Notes: generated from the sequence alone by a model not told the origin. A stretch of DNA of 64,000 nt from an uncultured Erwinia sp. (GCA_945290265.1 CALYQW010000006.1:100524-164523); one strand, 5' to 3'. Shown: positions 1-9,006, counted from the first letter of the stretch. Numbers and translations: made by a program.

Positions 1-120
1 CTGTAATCCGGCTGAGAGGGCATTCAGCTCGCCATTCAGGTAGCGCGACACGCTGGTTTTACCGGTGCCTGCAGCTCTGGCGACGTCGCTGATGGTGACT
101 CTGGCGGCCTCGGACTTCAT
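1..120 (-). CDS. LacI-family transcriptional regulator, N-terminus only (cut by window edge)
   Basis: The first 40 codons are visible. They encode a LacI/GalR helix-turn-helix, with VTISDVARAAG, then KTSVSRYLNG, at about residues 8-34. The sugar-binding domain lies outside the window, so the effector is unknown. The ATG (118-120) overlaps the stop codon of tag in an ATGA arrangement, so the two genes are probably translated from one transcript. Family assignment is confident; a specific name is not. Confidence 0.85.
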   Translation of the reverse strand, partial: MKSEAARVTISDVARAAGTGKTSVSRYLNGELNALSAGLQ

Positions 121-686
121 GTTTCTTCCTGATTATCGGGATGACAAAAACAGCCGGTCAGATGGTGGTTAACCAGGCCACAGGCCTGCATCAGTGACAT
201 ACAGGTAGTGGAGCCGATAAATTTGAATCCACGCTTTTTCAGCGCTTTGGACATCTCGTCGGACAGCGGCGTGGTGACCGGTATTTCGCTTTGCTGGCTA
301 AAATGTTCGATTTGCGGCTGATGGTCAACAAAATTCCACAGGAAGTCGGCAAGCGGCTCGCCAGCGGCTTCCATCGCCAGGCAGGCGCGGGCATTGGTTA
401 TAATGGCGTTAATCTTTGCCCGGTTACGGATAATGCCGGGGTTCTGCATCAGCCGCTCAGCGTCGGCTTCCGTCATCAGTGACACCGCCTGCGGATCGAA
501 GTGATAAAACAGCTGGCGGTAGTTTTCGCGTTTTTTCAGGATGGTCAGCCACGACAGGCCCGCCATTTGCCCCTCAAGGCACAGTTTCTCAAACAGATAG
601 CGACGATCCTTGTTGGGACGTCCCCACTCCTTGTCATGATAGGTAAGATACAGCGGATCGCTGGTGACCCATTGGCAGCGTTGCAT
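117..686 (-). CDS. tag: DNA-3-methyladenine glycosylase I
   Basis: Tag removes 3-methyladenine from alkylated DNA as the first step of base excision repair. The 189-aa product is close to the usual 187 aa. It carries the zinc ligands of the family, Cys4 and His17 near the N-terminus and the C-terminal His/Cys pair (HHLTGCFC), and the active-site Glu38 in CLEGQ. The KALKKRGFKF segment is typical. The start is supported by AGGAA about 8 bases upstream. Tag follows a decayed selB remnant and is followed by an overlapping LacI-type regulator. In E. coli tag is not next to selB, so this locus is rearranged. Confidence 0.95.
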   Translation of the reverse strand: MQRCQWVTSDPLYLTYHDKEWGRPNKDRRYLFEKLCLEGQMAGLSWLTILKKRENYRQLFYHFDPQAVSLMTEADAERLMQNPGIIRNRAKINAIITNARACLAMEAAGEPLADFLWNFVDHQPQIEHFSQQSEIPVTTPLSDEMSKALKKRGFKFIGSTTCMSLMQACGLVNHHLTGCFCHPDNQEET

Positions 687-1050
687 TATGCGGTTCCTGT
701 TGCAGAGTGCGGCTCCGCGTTCGGGTTGAACATCAGCGCGTCACACAGCAAATGGTCATTGTCCCGGCGACGGGTAAAGCCACAGCGGTCGAAAAACTCA
801 AGAATTTGTATCGCCAGCCTGCGCCCGCAGGTCAGCTGGTTGCGTAAATCGTCAGCGCTGGTGGTCATGCCGTGCTCTGCGCGCTGGCGGATCAACCGGG
901 CGAAGCGCAGGATCTGCTGCTGGCTGAAATAGCGATCGTTAACAATCGCCACGATCAGGCTGCGCTGGGCGGCTTTACGCTGTAGCTGGCGCATAGCGTC
1001 TTCCTCACAGCCCAGTTCAGCGGCCGGAGGGGTGGCAGGCGCTGCGTCAG
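686..1050 (-). pseudogene. selB: selB 3' remnant (selenocysteine-specific elongation factor)
   Basis: Only about the last 115 codons of a 600-plus-codon gene survive. The readable frame contains VNDRYF, the GRRLAIQILEFFDR block and GFTRRR-NDHLL near the end, which match the C-terminal winged-helix domain that binds the SECIS RNA hairpin. The GTPase domains that carry Sec-tRNA are absent. Upstream the sequence runs straight into a yibF remnant, so selA and most of selB, which lie between these ends in E. coli, have been deleted. The exact junction (about 1020-1080) cannot be fixed by eye. Confidence 0.85.
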
Positions 1051-1059
1051 CTGTTCGGG

Positions 1060-1379
1060 AGGCAAATAGAGTTGTAGCTTAGCTTCCAGCGCTGCCAGCA
1101 CCTGCTGCACCCGTAGCGCCGCCAGCGCATCCGCTGGCAGAAATGCCCGGAGTTTTGCCCTGGGTTTCCCGCCAGGAGGCGATAATGGAAGAGTTAAACC
1201 AGACCTTGCCACTGTCGGTGACCAGCGCCGGAATTTTAACCAGCGGATTGTACTGTGGCACCGGGCTGTTCTCATCCCAGGGTGGCGCGTTGACAAATTC
1301 ATAGCTGATGCCTTTTTCCAGCAGCATCACGGAAATTTTTACGCACAAACGGACTGGTATAACTGCCAACAAGCTTCAT
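1060..1379 (-). pseudogene. yibF: yibF 5' remnant (glutathione S-transferase-like), frameshifted
   Basis: The ATG at 1377-1379 begins a good YibF N-terminus (MKLVGSYTSPFVRK). An extra A then shifts the frame, after which MLLEKGISYEFVN and PQYNPLVKIPALVT are readable. A second shift near 1150 moves similarity to a third frame (FLPADALAALRVQQ), which then merges into selB sequence. Only the thioredoxin-like half is left, so no functional transferase is expected. In E. coli the order on one strand is yibF-selA-selB, so an internal deletion explains the fusion. Confidence 0.85.
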
Positions 1380-1383
1380 CGGT

Positions 1384-2310
1384 TTATTCCCCAGGAAATA
1401 AAAATGGATTCAGTGTACTGCGGGCAAAGCCTTCCTGCTCCAGGCGGGCATCAAGGATAAGTGAAGCCAGATCGTCCGCTACCGGCTCAGCGGCGGGATC
1501 TTTTTCCTGATAAAACAGCTTCACCCAGGTACCACAGTCGCCGCAGCTCTCGCCTTTAATCGCCGCATTTTCGCTATCCAGCGACCAGTGGTGCAGATTA
1601 CCGCTGCGTTCGCAGTTGCTGCATTTGGCGCGCACCACGTACCACTCGCTTTCACACAGGTTGCAGTGCAAATAGCGCAGCCCCTGGCGTCCGACCTCCA
1701 TATGCACCATTCCGGCTACCGGTACGCTGTTGCACACCGGGCAGAACTGGCGCTGTTCGCCGGATTCGGCGCGCGCTTTGCCGGGGATCAGCGCCGCCAT
1801 CTGCGTCCAGTACACCGACAGGGCGGCCCAGATAAAGGGAGCAATATCGCTGCTGACCTGGCTGAACTCACCGGCAAACAGCGCGTCTGCCATCGCTTCC
1901 AGCTCGCTGGCTGAGGCTTTTTCCAGATTCTCCAGCACCGACAGCGCCTGGCCGCGCATATCGGGCTTCAGCTCGGCAATCATTGAGTGCAGAATATGTT
2001 GCCAGTGGGCATCGCGCGGGTAAGTGGCACTATCCAGCGGCGGCTTGCCCTGGCGGGCGCTTTCCACCAGGCGCGGTTGCATATCAAGAAACAGCGGGTG
2101 ATCGTAACGGGCGATCTCCTGAGCATTGGCGATCAGCGCGGCAAAGCGCAGATAGTCACCCAGCGGATTATTTTCCGCCAGCTTTGTCAGACGCTCGGCA
2201 CGGCGGTGGTAAAGATTTTCCAGTCGGGGAAATAACAGCGGCGGAATTGACTCCGCCGTGTTTTTTGACCCGTTTTCCAGCGGGTCCTGCGGGATAATAC
2301 GAATGCTCAT
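1384..2310 (-). CDS. fdhE: Formate dehydrogenase accessory protein FdhE
   Basis: FdhE is a cytoplasmic iron-binding factor needed for maturation of respiratory formate dehydrogenases. The 308-aa product is full length (E. coli 309) and keeps the rubredoxin-like cysteine pairs CPVC, CNLC, CSNC and CGDC in the C-terminal half. The ATG overlaps the ancestral stop of the broken fdoI in an ATGA overlap, so it was the last gene of an fdoGHI-fdhE operon. It is oddly intact although its presumed client enzyme next door is destroyed. It may serve another formate dehydrogenase elsewhere, or be in early decay. Confidence 0.95.
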   Translation of the reverse strand: MSIRIIPQDPLENGSKNTAESIPPLLFPRLENLYHRRAERLTKLAENNPLGDYLRFAALIANAQEIARYDHPLFLDMQPRLVESARQGKPPLDSATYPRDAHWQHILHSMIAELKPDMRGQALSVLENLEKASASELEAMADALFAGEFSQVSSDIAPFIWAALSVYWTQMAALIPGKARAESGEQRQFCPVCNSVPVAGMVHMEVGRQGLRYLHCNLCESEWYVVRAKCSNCERSGNLHHWSLDSENAAIKGESCGDCGTWVKLFYQEKDPAAEPVADDLASLILDARLEQEGFARSTLNPFLFPGE

Positions 2311-2958
2311 CAGGGGCGTTTTTCCTGTTTATTCGGGCCTGGCTTTTCTGTCAGGCTGCGATACCAGCGCGGATGATGCTTTTCGCTCATTCACGCGTGA
2401 CCCAGCCTTCGACCATAGCGGTAATCGTGCCTTTGATCCACAGCGCGGCGTAGACGTGCACCATAATGGTCACAATCAGCAGAACAGCCGCCACCGAGTG
2501 AACCAGCAGTGCCAGGCGGATCAGCTGAATGGGAAAATAGCCGGCAAACCACGGCCGCCGAATCACAATGCCGCTGGCAAGCAGAACCAGCAGGCTGGTG
2601 ATTGCCAGCCAGAATACGCCTTTCTGACCAAAATTATAGCGCCCGGTATCGCCCACTTCCTCATTGCGGGCAATTTGCAGGATATTTTTCGCCCATTCCA
2701 GATCCTGACGTTCAATCAGATTGTGGTGCCAATAGCGAAAAAACATCACCAGAAAGGTGAAAAACATCACCGTGCCGATAAACGGATGCAGGATGCGCGC
2801 CAGCTGTGGGGTACCCAGCACGTGCATCAGCCAGTTGAAAGGACGGGAAGAAAAACTCCAGCCCGCTGATTGCTGCCAGCACAAAGCAGAAGGCCAGGGT
2901 CCAGTGATTAAGCCGCTCAAAACCACTGTAGCGAAGGATCCGTTGCGTTTTTTTTCAT
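2310..2958 (-). pseudogene. fdoI: fdoI remnant (formate dehydrogenase-O cytochrome b556 subunit)
   Basis: The cytochrome b subunit anchors FDH-O in the inner membrane and passes electrons to quinone. Nearly the whole gene is readable, but in pieces. The N-terminus (ERLNHWTLAFCFVLAA) is in one frame, an extra base near PSF(N)WLM shifts to a second frame carrying GTPQLARILHPF, FRYWHHNL and VGDTGRYNFGQK, and near the end Trp has become a TGA stop together with loss of one A. The final KHHPRWYR segment is in a third frame. With at least two frameshifts and one nonsense change, no full product is possible. Confidence 0.93.
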
Positions 2959-3339
2959 TTTCAGGCGCGACATGTCAAACGGACAGCCGGCGATACAGTA
3001 GCCGCAGCCGATGCACTGCTCTGACTGGAAATCGACGATGCCGTTGGCATACTGAATAATCGCCCCGGCCGAGGGGCAGGCCTTCGGACCGCCGGGATCG
3101 GCACAGTACATACAGCCATCCTTGCGGATCAGCCACTCCAGGCGGCCAATTTCCTCAACTTCGGAAAAGCGCATCACCGTCCAGGACTTGGCGGTTAAAT
3201 CCATCGGGTTGTCGTACACCCCGGCGTTGCCTCCCACCTCATCCCGGATATCGTTCCACCTGGAACAGGCCACCTGACAGGCCTTGCAGCCGATGCAGGT
3301 GGTGACGTCGATCACCTTGGCCACTTCCTCAGGGTGGTC
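2959..3339 (-). pseudogene. fdoH: fdoH remnant (formate dehydrogenase-O iron-sulfur subunit)
   Basis: About residues 30-155 of a normally 300-aa ferredoxin-type subunit remain: [22 protein letters not shown], shown here only by its key CxxCxxC pattern, then [10 protein letters not shown]-like and [16 protein letters not shown] blocks. The N-terminus is lost in a deletion that joins it to fdoG, and the C-terminal half, with two clusters and the membrane helix, is lost in a deletion that joins it to fdoI. A ligand-bearing CLKAC motif also reads GPKAC here, so one cluster cysteine is gone. Confidence 0.93.
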
Positions 3340-4486
3340 TGTTTTTCCGAGGGCAGGGTCATATAGCCCGGCAGGCTCTGCGACAGCAGGCCGATATCGG
3401 TCAGCCCCTGAATATTGGAGTGGTCGCACAGCGCATTAATCCCGCCGCCAGCCATCCCCATATTGACCGGCAGCAGTTGGATCATCGCCATGGTACGAAT
3501 ATTCTGTACCCCCCCACCGAGTGCTGGGTCCAGCCCAGCGCATACAGGAAGTTGGCGGTGCGATCGCTGGCGCTGGTTTCCGCCAGCAGGCGGCAGACGT
3601 GCAGAAAATCTGACTGCGACGTACCGCACAGACTGGACACCACTTCCGGGGTATAGCGACTGACGTGCTGTTTCAGCAGGTTCCAGACGCAGCGCGGGTG
3701 CTGCAACGTGGTATCGTGTTGCGCGTAACCCTGCTCGTCCAGCGCGTAATGCCAGCTGGTTTTGTCATAGCTGCGGGCTTGCGCATCGTAGCCACTGAAC
3801 AGACCGTCATTGAAATCGTAGTCGTCGCGCACAATCAGGCTGGCGTTGGTATAAGCCGCCACGTACGGATGCTGAATGCGGTTATGCGCAATCAGATAGC
3901 GCAGGATACCGGACAGAAAGACAGTATCGCTGCCGGAACGTCCGCGACCGATGCGGTACGTGTAAAGCGCGGATCGATAACAATAAATTTGGCATTGTTG
4001 TGGGTTTTGGCTTCCATCGCCCAGCGGAATCCGACCGGATGCGCTTTAGCGGCGTTGCCACCCATTACCACTATCAGATTGGCGTTGCGGATATCGACCC
4101 AGTGATTGGTCACCGCGCCGCGACCGAACGTAGGAGCAAGACCTGCTACCGTAGGTCCGTGTCAAACGCGTGCCTGGTTATCCTCCGCCAGCATACCCAG
4201 TGAGCGGGTAAATTTCTGAGTTAAATAGCCGGTTCCCTTACTGGCCGCCTGGGCGCACAGCATGCCGGTGGTCAGCCAGCGGTTGACGGTAATGCCTTCT
4301 TTATTGCGGGCAATAAAGAAGGCATCGCGGTGTTTTTTCATCAGGCGGGCGATACGGTCAAAAGCTTCTTCCCAGCTCAGACGCTGCCAGCGCCGTCGCG
4401 GGCGCCAAGCCCAGCATTGTGGCGCTGGTGCCTGCCATCCCGGCAGCGCAGATTTTAAAAGATCGTCTTCTGCTAATTTTCATCAT
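3340..4486 (-). pseudogene. fdoG: fdoG remnant (selenocysteine-containing formate dehydrogenase-O catalytic subunit)
   Basis: The normal product is a periplasmic molybdopterin selenoenzyme of about 1016 residues. Here the start (ATG at 4484-4486) gives a twin-arginine signal with SRRRSFK. A deletion then removes the N-terminal 4Fe-4S motif and rejoins at LSWEEAFDRIA. The sequence continues through the Sec codon TGA (4162-4164) and MTNHWVDI to DPRFTRTASVAD, where another deletion shifts the frame. Further similarity (AAYTNASLIV, DTTLQHPRCVWNLLKQH, GWTQHSVGG) is interrupted by a shift near 3500. It ends in [11 protein letters not shown] fused to fdoH, so about 450 C-terminal residues are missing. 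Confidence 0.95.
4125..4164 (-). promoter_or_regulatory. Selenocysteine codon with SECIS-like hairpin, vestigial
   Basis: In the fdoG frame the TGA at 4162-4164 sits in ARV-U-HGPTVA, exactly where fdoG and fdnG carry selenocysteine. The bases after it, including GTAGCAGGTCTTGCTCC, resemble the bacterial SECIS stem with its GGUCU apical loop, which SelB reads. It is now useless locally because fdoG is broken and selB is truncated. Confidence 0.75.
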
Positions 4487-4612
4487 ATTTTTTCCATTGC
4501 GATATTGCTGGAGTCAGGGTTTGATGACTGACGCGATAGTTATCCATTTTTAGCACCGCAGCTCAAAATGTTACCACATAATTTGTGTGGTTCACGGTAC
4601 CGGGAGAGCACA

Positions 4613-5437
4613 ATGCACGAGCAACAGCACAAAAAAGAAACAAATGCGTCACAACAGCCCGGTGCCGGCGAGGTACAGGTATGGCAGCGTGGCGATTTAC
4701 AGCAGTCACAGCCGGACTGGCTGGCAGAAGAGGTGCCGGTGGCGCTGGTGTATAATGGTATTTCCCATGTGGTGATGATGGCAACGCCAAAGGATCTCAG
4801 CGCTTTTGCCGTGGGATTTTCGCTGTCGGAAGGGATTATTGCGGCTCCGGCGGATATTTACGGCATCGATATCCAGCCCGGCTGCGGCGGTATTGAAGTG
4901 CAGATTGAGCTGTCCAGCCGGCGCTTTTTGGCTTTGAAGGAACGGCGCAGAACGATGGCTGGTCGCACCGGCTGTGGTGTCTGTGGCGTGGAGCAACTGG
5001 CGGAGATTGACCGTCCGATTGCACCGCTGTTGCTCAACCAGCGCTTTGACCTTAATTATCTGGATCGTGCCTTGAGCCAGCTGAAAAACTATCAGCCGGT
5101 TGGGCAGTTAACCGGCTGTACCCATGCCGCGGCCTGGATGTTGCCGGATGGCGAACTGTATTCCGGCTGCGAGGACGTTGGCCGCCATGTGGCACTGGAT
5201 AAACTGCTGGGACTGCGCGCGCAGCAGGGCTGGCAGCAGGGGGCGGTGCTGGTATCCAGCCGCGCCAGCTATGAAATGGTGCAGAAAGCGGCGCAGTGTG
5301 GGGTAGAAATTCTGTTTGCGGTCTCTGCCGCCACCAGGCTGGCGGTAGAGGTGGCGCAGCGCAGTAATCTGACGCTGGTGGGCTTCTGTAAGCCAGGGCG
5401 CGCAACGGTGTATACCCATCCTGAAAGGCTGTGTTGA
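4613..5437 (+). CDS. fdhD: Formate dehydrogenase sulfurtransferase FdhD
   Basis: FdhD hands sulfur from IscS to the molybdenum cofactor of formate dehydrogenases, which activates them. The 274-aa product has the family blocks [18 protein letters not shown], the active CxxC in [38 protein letters not shown] and the C-terminal [17 protein letters not shown]. The start at 4613 is chosen because GGGAGA lies 5-10 bases upstream; an earlier in-frame ATG at 4568 lacks this and gives a poor N-terminus. It is divergent from the wrecked fdoG, the usual arrangement, and appears intact. Confidence 0.95.
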   Translation: MHEQQHKKETNASQQPGAGEVQVWQRGDLQQSQPDWLAEEVPVALVYNGISHVVMMATPKDLSAFAVGFSLSEGIIAAPADIYGIDIQPGCGGIEVQIELSSRRFLALKERRRTMAGRTGCGVCGVEQLAEIDRPIAPLLLNQRFDLNYLDRALSQLKNYQPVGQLTGCTHAAAWMLPDGELYSGCEDVGRHVALDKLLGLRAQQGWQQGAVLVSSRASYEMVQKAAQCGVEILFAVSAATRLAVEVAQRSNLTLVGFCKPGRATVYTHPERLC

Positions 5438-5442
5438 GCCGC

Positions 5443-6219
5443 TCAGGCAATAATCACCTGTGGCAGCTGCTGGCGTAACTCATCAAACTCTGCGCGCGCT
5501 TCGGCTCCGCCATCCGTTACCAGGGTACTGATTTCGGCGGGCGCGGCATAATTTATCCGGCTGTTAATCCCCAGCTTGCGGTGATCGGCCAGTAAAATCA
5601 GGTGGTCGGACTGGCGGATCATGGCGCTGGCAATCGCCGCTTCGTAGGAGTGAAAACTGCCTGCCCCCTGGCGGGCATCAATGCCGAATGGCGACATCAG
5701 CGCGATATCGGCACGATAGCGATAAATTTCGTTAACCGTCAGATCGCCCCGGGTTTCGCTGGCTCCGGCCACCATATTGCCGCCGAGCAGGATCAGGGTA
5801 TTTTTCAGCGTTTCCTGCTCATCGACTGCGCTCAGTCTTATCGCCGCGTGCAGGCTGTTGGTAATAATGGTTAACCCGGTCATGGTGCGCAGCTCTTCCG
5901 CCAGCAGGGTGGTGGTGCTTCCGGCATCCAGAAAAATCGTCTGACCGGGTTTCAGCAGACTGGCCGCTGCGCGGGCGATGGCGCGCTTCTCTTTTGCCAT
6001 GGATGCGCTGCGTACCGTCAACGGTGCTTCCGCTTCTGCCTGCAGTGCTACCAGACCACCATGTACCCGCTTTGCCATACCCTGTGCTTCCAGTTCAATA
6101 ATGTCCCGGCGTGCGGTTTCACGGGAAATTCCCAGCTCGTTGATGATACGTTCGGTGCTGACCTGACCGAGATGGCTCAGCAGCGCGCGAATACGGTGTA
6201 AGCGGGTTTCCTGTAACAT
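5443..6219 (-). CDS. DeoR-family transcriptional regulator
   Basis: This is a 258-aa repressor-type protein. It has an N-terminal DeoR winged helix (STERIINELGISRETARRDI, about residues 20-40, then a KRVHGG turn) and a C-terminal sugar-phosphate-sensing domain with the DAGSTTTLLAEEL loop. The start at 6219 (MLQETRLHRI) is preferred because GGAAA lies about 12 bases upstream; an upstream ATG at 6246 has no clear site. It is divergent from an aminotransferase gene, with a tandem 18-bp repeat between them that may be its operator. The effector is unknown. I do not recognise a close E. coli orthologue. Confidence 0.9.
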   Translation of the reverse strand: MLQETRLHRIRALLSHLGQVSTERIINELGISRETARRDIIELEAQGMAKRVHGGLVALQAEAEAPLTVRSASMAKEKRAIARAAASLLKPGQTIFLDAGSTTTLLAEELRTMTGLTIITNSLHAAIRLSAVDEQETLKNTLILLGGNMVAGASETRGDLTVNEIYRYRADIALMSPFGIDARQGAGSFHSYEAAIASAMIRQSDHLILLADHRKLGINSRINYAAPAEISTLVTDGGAEARAEFDELRQQLPQVIIA

Positions 6220-6280
6220 CACTCTGGTTTCCTGATAATGGCACATCCGGTAAGTCTACCTGACAATGGCAGCTTCTGTC

Positions 6281-6316
6281 TGTGTATTTAATTGCGTTTG
6301 TGTATTTTGTTGCATT
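6281..6316. promoter_or_regulatory. Tandem 18-bp direct repeat, candidate DeoR-type operator
   Basis: Two adjacent 18-base units, TGTGTATTTAATTGCGTT (6281-6298) and TGTGTATTTTGTTGCATT (6299-6316), agree at 15 of 18 positions. They lie in the 170-bp divergent region between the DeoR-type regulator and the aminotransferase. Regulator binding is inferred from position and repeat structure only. Confidence 0.5.
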
Positions 6317-6388
6317 TTACGGTAAAAAGGTGATTATAAGATCACTGCGCCGCTGTCAGGCATATCTCAATTTGTATCGGGAGTGATT

Positions 6389-7729
6389 ATGGCTACACGT
6401 TCAACTATCATGGATACCAACAGTTTTCGTGCCGAACATGCTGCTGCACTGGACAGCGACGTACGCAAGCTTACCGAGAAACGCAGCCGGGTATTGGGAG
6501 AGTCTTACCGGCTGTTTTACCGTAAACCGGTGCATCTGGTCAGAGGCCAGGGGCAGTATTTATGGGATGCGGCTGGTGAGAAATATCTCGACGTTTACAA
6601 CAACGTTGCCAGCATCGGCCACTGTCATCCGGCGGTGACCGACGCGGTCTGTCAGCAGATGAACCAGCTGAATACCCATACCCGTTATCTGCATGAAGCC
6701 ATCCTTGATTACTCTGAGCAACTGCTGGCAAAGGCACCGGCAGAGATCGATCGTGCGATGTATATGTGTACCGGGTCGGAAGCCAACGATTTGGCTATCC
6801 GCGTGGCTAAAGCCTTTAGCGGTGGCAGCGGCATTATTGTCAGCAAGGAGGCGTACCATGGCACCAGCGAACTGACATCCGGCGTTTCCCCGGCGCTGGG
6901 CAGCGGACAGCCGCTCAGTGCCACTACCCGTCTGGTGCCGCCGCCGGATCGCTATCGGGTGACGGATCCGGATTTAGGGCACTGGTTTGCTGACCAGATC
7001 CAGCGGCAGATCGATGATATGGCGGCACATGGCATTAAGTTTGCCGGTTTTCTGGCGGATTCGATTTTCTCCTCTGATGGTGTCTTCCCTGGCCCGGCAG
7101 GTTTTCTGCAGCCGGCGATTGAGGTGGTGCATAACAATGGCGGTATCTTTATCGCCGATGAGGTGCAGCCCGGCTTTGGGCGTACCGGCGATGCGTTCTG
7201 GGGCTTTGCACGTCATGGTGTGGTTCCGGACATTATCACCACCGGAAAACCGATGGGGAACGGCATTCCGGTTTCCGGCCTGCTGGCGAAAAGTGATGTG
7301 CTGGCGGCCTTCAGCGATCAGATCCCATATTTCAATACTTTTGGCGGGAACCCGGTGGCGATGATGGCAGCCCAGGCGGTACTGAAAGTGATACAGGAAG
7401 AAGGTTTGCAGGAGCACAGTCGTGTAGTGGGGGCTGCGCTGTTAAAGGAACTTCTAATGCTGAAAGAGAAGTACCAGTGCGTGGGTGACGTGCGTGGCGC
7501 GGGGCTGTTTATTGGTTTTGAGCTGGTGAAAGATAAAGCCAGCAAAACGCCTGATAAGCAGCTGGCATTAGATATTACCGAGCAACTGCGTGAACACCGG
7601 GTACTGACATCGGTTGCCGGGCCTTATGGCAATGTGCTGAAACTGCGCCCACCGCTGGCGTTTCAGCTTAGCGATATTGACTGGCTGGTTGGGGCACTGG
7701 ATAAATCACTGGCTGCGCTGGCACGGTAA
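6389..7729 (+). CDS. Class III aminotransferase (PLP-dependent)
   Basis: This is a 446-aa fold-type I PLP enzyme of the class III (acetylornithine/ethanolamine-phosphate lyase-like) group. Visible features are CTGSEANDLAIRVAK for phosphate binding, IADEVQPGFGRTG with the Asp that binds the pyridine nitrogen, and the Schiff-base Lys in TTGKPMGNG. The ATG at 6389 is preferred over a GTG six bases earlier, since GGGAG precedes it by five bases. The substrate cannot be read from the sequence; amino-group transfer from an amine or beta-amino acid, or phospholyase activity, is possible. It is probably controlled by the divergent DeoR-type gene and ends at a hairpin terminator. Confidence 0.9.
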   Translation: MATRSTIMDTNSFRAEHAAALDSDVRKLTEKRSRVLGESYRLFYRKPVHLVRGQGQYLWDAAGEKYLDVYNNVASIGHCHPAVTDAVCQQMNQLNTHTRYLHEAILDYSEQLLAKAPAEIDRAMYMCTGSEANDLAIRVAKAFSGGSGIIVSKEAYHGTSELTSGVSPALGSGQPLSATTRLVPPPDRYRVTDPDLGHWFADQIQRQIDDMAAHGIKFAGFLADSIFSSDGVFPGPAGFLQPAIEVVHNNGGIFIADEVQPGFGRTGDAFWGFARHGVVPDIITTGKPMGNGIPVSGLLAKSDVLAAFSDQIPYFNTFGGNPVAMMAAQAVLKVIQEEGLQEHSRVVGAALLKELLMLKEKYQCVGDVRGAGLFIGFELVKDKASKTPDKQLALDITEQLREHRVLTSVAGPYGNVLKLRPPLAFQLSDIDWLVGALDKSLAALAR

Positions 7730-7795
7730 TTCTGGTCGAAACCAGGGGCTGTAGTGCAATTACGAGGGGTGAGGAAATATAACCATTCTATTATC

Positions 7796-7815
7796 GGGGC
7801 ATCGATGCCCCTTTT
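7796..7815 (+). terminator. Rho-independent terminator after the aminotransferase
   Basis: A perfect 16-base palindrome GGGGCATCGATGCCCC is followed by TTTT. It separates the aminotransferase from sodA. Confidence 0.8.
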
Positions 7816-7833
7816 CCCCCTGGCGTATTTAAC

Positions 7834-7839
7834 TATAAT
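7834..7839 (+). promoter_or_regulatory. Possible sodA -10 element
   Basis: TATAAT lies 68 bases before the sodA start. No strong -35 hexamer is visible at 17 bases, as expected for an activator-dependent promoter. I did not see a clear Fur or SoxS box. Confidence 0.4.
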
Positions 7840-7906
7840 GAGGAGACTGCTTACCCGGCACCATGTTGAAATGCGTGCCACCATAATATAAATGGAGATG
7901 AACGAC

Positions 7907-8524
7907 ATGAGTTATTCACTGCCTTCCCTGCCTTACGCTTACGACGCACTGGAACCCCATTTCGACAAGCAGACGATGGAAATCCATCACACCAAACACC
8001 ATCAGACCTACGTTAACAATGCGAACGCTGCGCTGGAAGGCACTGAGTTTGCCTCTCTGCCGGTTGATGAACTGCTGACCAAACTGGATCAGCTGCCAGA
8101 TGATAAAAAAACCGTACTGCGTAATAATGCCGGCGGTCACTCTAACCACAGTTTCTTCTGGAAAGGTCTGAAAACCGGTACCACGCTGGGCGGTGACCTG
8201 AAAGCGGCTATTGAAAAAGATTTCGGCAGCGTGGATGCGTTCAAAGCCGAGTTTGAGAAAGCTGCCGCCACCCGCTTTGGCTCCGGCTGGGCATGGCTGG
8301 TGAAAAAAGGCGACAAACTGGCCGTGGTTTCCACGGCGAACCAGGACAGCCCACTGATGGGTGAAGCGATTTCTGGCGCATCCGGTACCCCGGTTATCGG
8401 TCTGGATGTGTGGGAACACGCTTACTACCTGAAATACCAGAATAAACGCCCTGATTACATCAAAGCGTTCTGGGAGGTGGTTAACTGGGATCGTGCGGCT
8501 GAACTATTTGCTGCAGCAAAATAA
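7907..8524 (+). CDS. sodA: Manganese superoxide dismutase
   Basis: Cytoplasmic Mn-SOD converts superoxide to hydrogen peroxide and oxygen. The 205-aa product starts [20 protein letters not shown], the standard SodA N-terminus, so the ATG at 7907 is chosen over one at 7892. Metal ligands are present: His27 in MEIHHTKHH, His in [13 protein letters not shown], and Asp/His in [14 protein letters not shown]. One residue is missing relative to E. coli in a surface turn near residue 45. It has its own terminator. In E. coli kdgT, yiiM and cpx genes follow; here a variable island follows. Confidence 0.98.
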   Translation: MSYSLPSLPYAYDALEPHFDKQTMEIHHTKHHQTYVNNANAALEGTEFASLPVDELLTKLDQLPDDKKTVLRNNAGGHSNHSFFWKGLKTGTTLGGDLKAAIEKDFGSVDAFKAEFEKAAATRFGSGWAWLVKKGDKLAVVSTANQDSPLMGEAISGASGTPVIGLDVWEHAYYLKYQNKRPDYIKAFWEVVNWDRAAELFAAAK

Positions 8525-8541
8525 TCTCACCCTGTCCGCAG

Positions 8542-8573
8542 AAAAAGCCGGTGCTACGTCATCGGCTTTTTTT
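8542..8573 (+). terminator. Rho-independent terminator of sodA
   Basis: Arms AAAAAGCCG and CGGCTTTTT flank a 12-base loop and a T run follows, 17 bases after the stop codon. Confidence 0.85.
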
Positions 8574-8575
8574 AT

Positions 8576-9006
8576 TAAATGCGTACACAGTCGGCTTTAT
8601 TTTCCTTCATTCCAGGCAATATACTCTCGTTATCCTGCCACTAATACACGATATACTTTTATATGACGCGGTCCGGCCGAAATCTGGCTAAGAAAGATAT
8701 TCTCATGTTGCTGGATTTTCCTTTCGTATATGTGTCATCAGCACAGATAACAGAATGGGTAATAGTATTATTAACATAAATACATCCGTTAATATTTTAG
8801 CCTTAGTGCTTTAATTGACCACTTTAAATTGTCTTATTTGGTTTTTAATCCTATTGTTTTTATTAATGCACTACTTTAATCTTAAAATAATGGATATTAA
8901 TTATTTTGTATGGTTTTTTTTAGTTACCATTACAGTTAATTAATACCATTGCGAAATTGGATTGATTCAATATCAGGAGTGGTATGAGCCTTCAGGGAGA
9001 AGAAAC
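8576..9006. other. AT-rich gene-free stretch at the left edge of the variable island
   Basis: No convincing reading frame on either strand. Base composition is markedly AT-rich compared with sodA, including runs such as TTTATTAATGCACTAC. It probably holds the promoter of the PapI/FaeA-like gene; no specific operator is recognised. Confidence 0.5.

Noticed and set aside
4162-4164. In-frame TGA in fdoG as a disabling stop
   Set aside because: This is the normal selenocysteine codon of the family; the gene is dead for other reasons.
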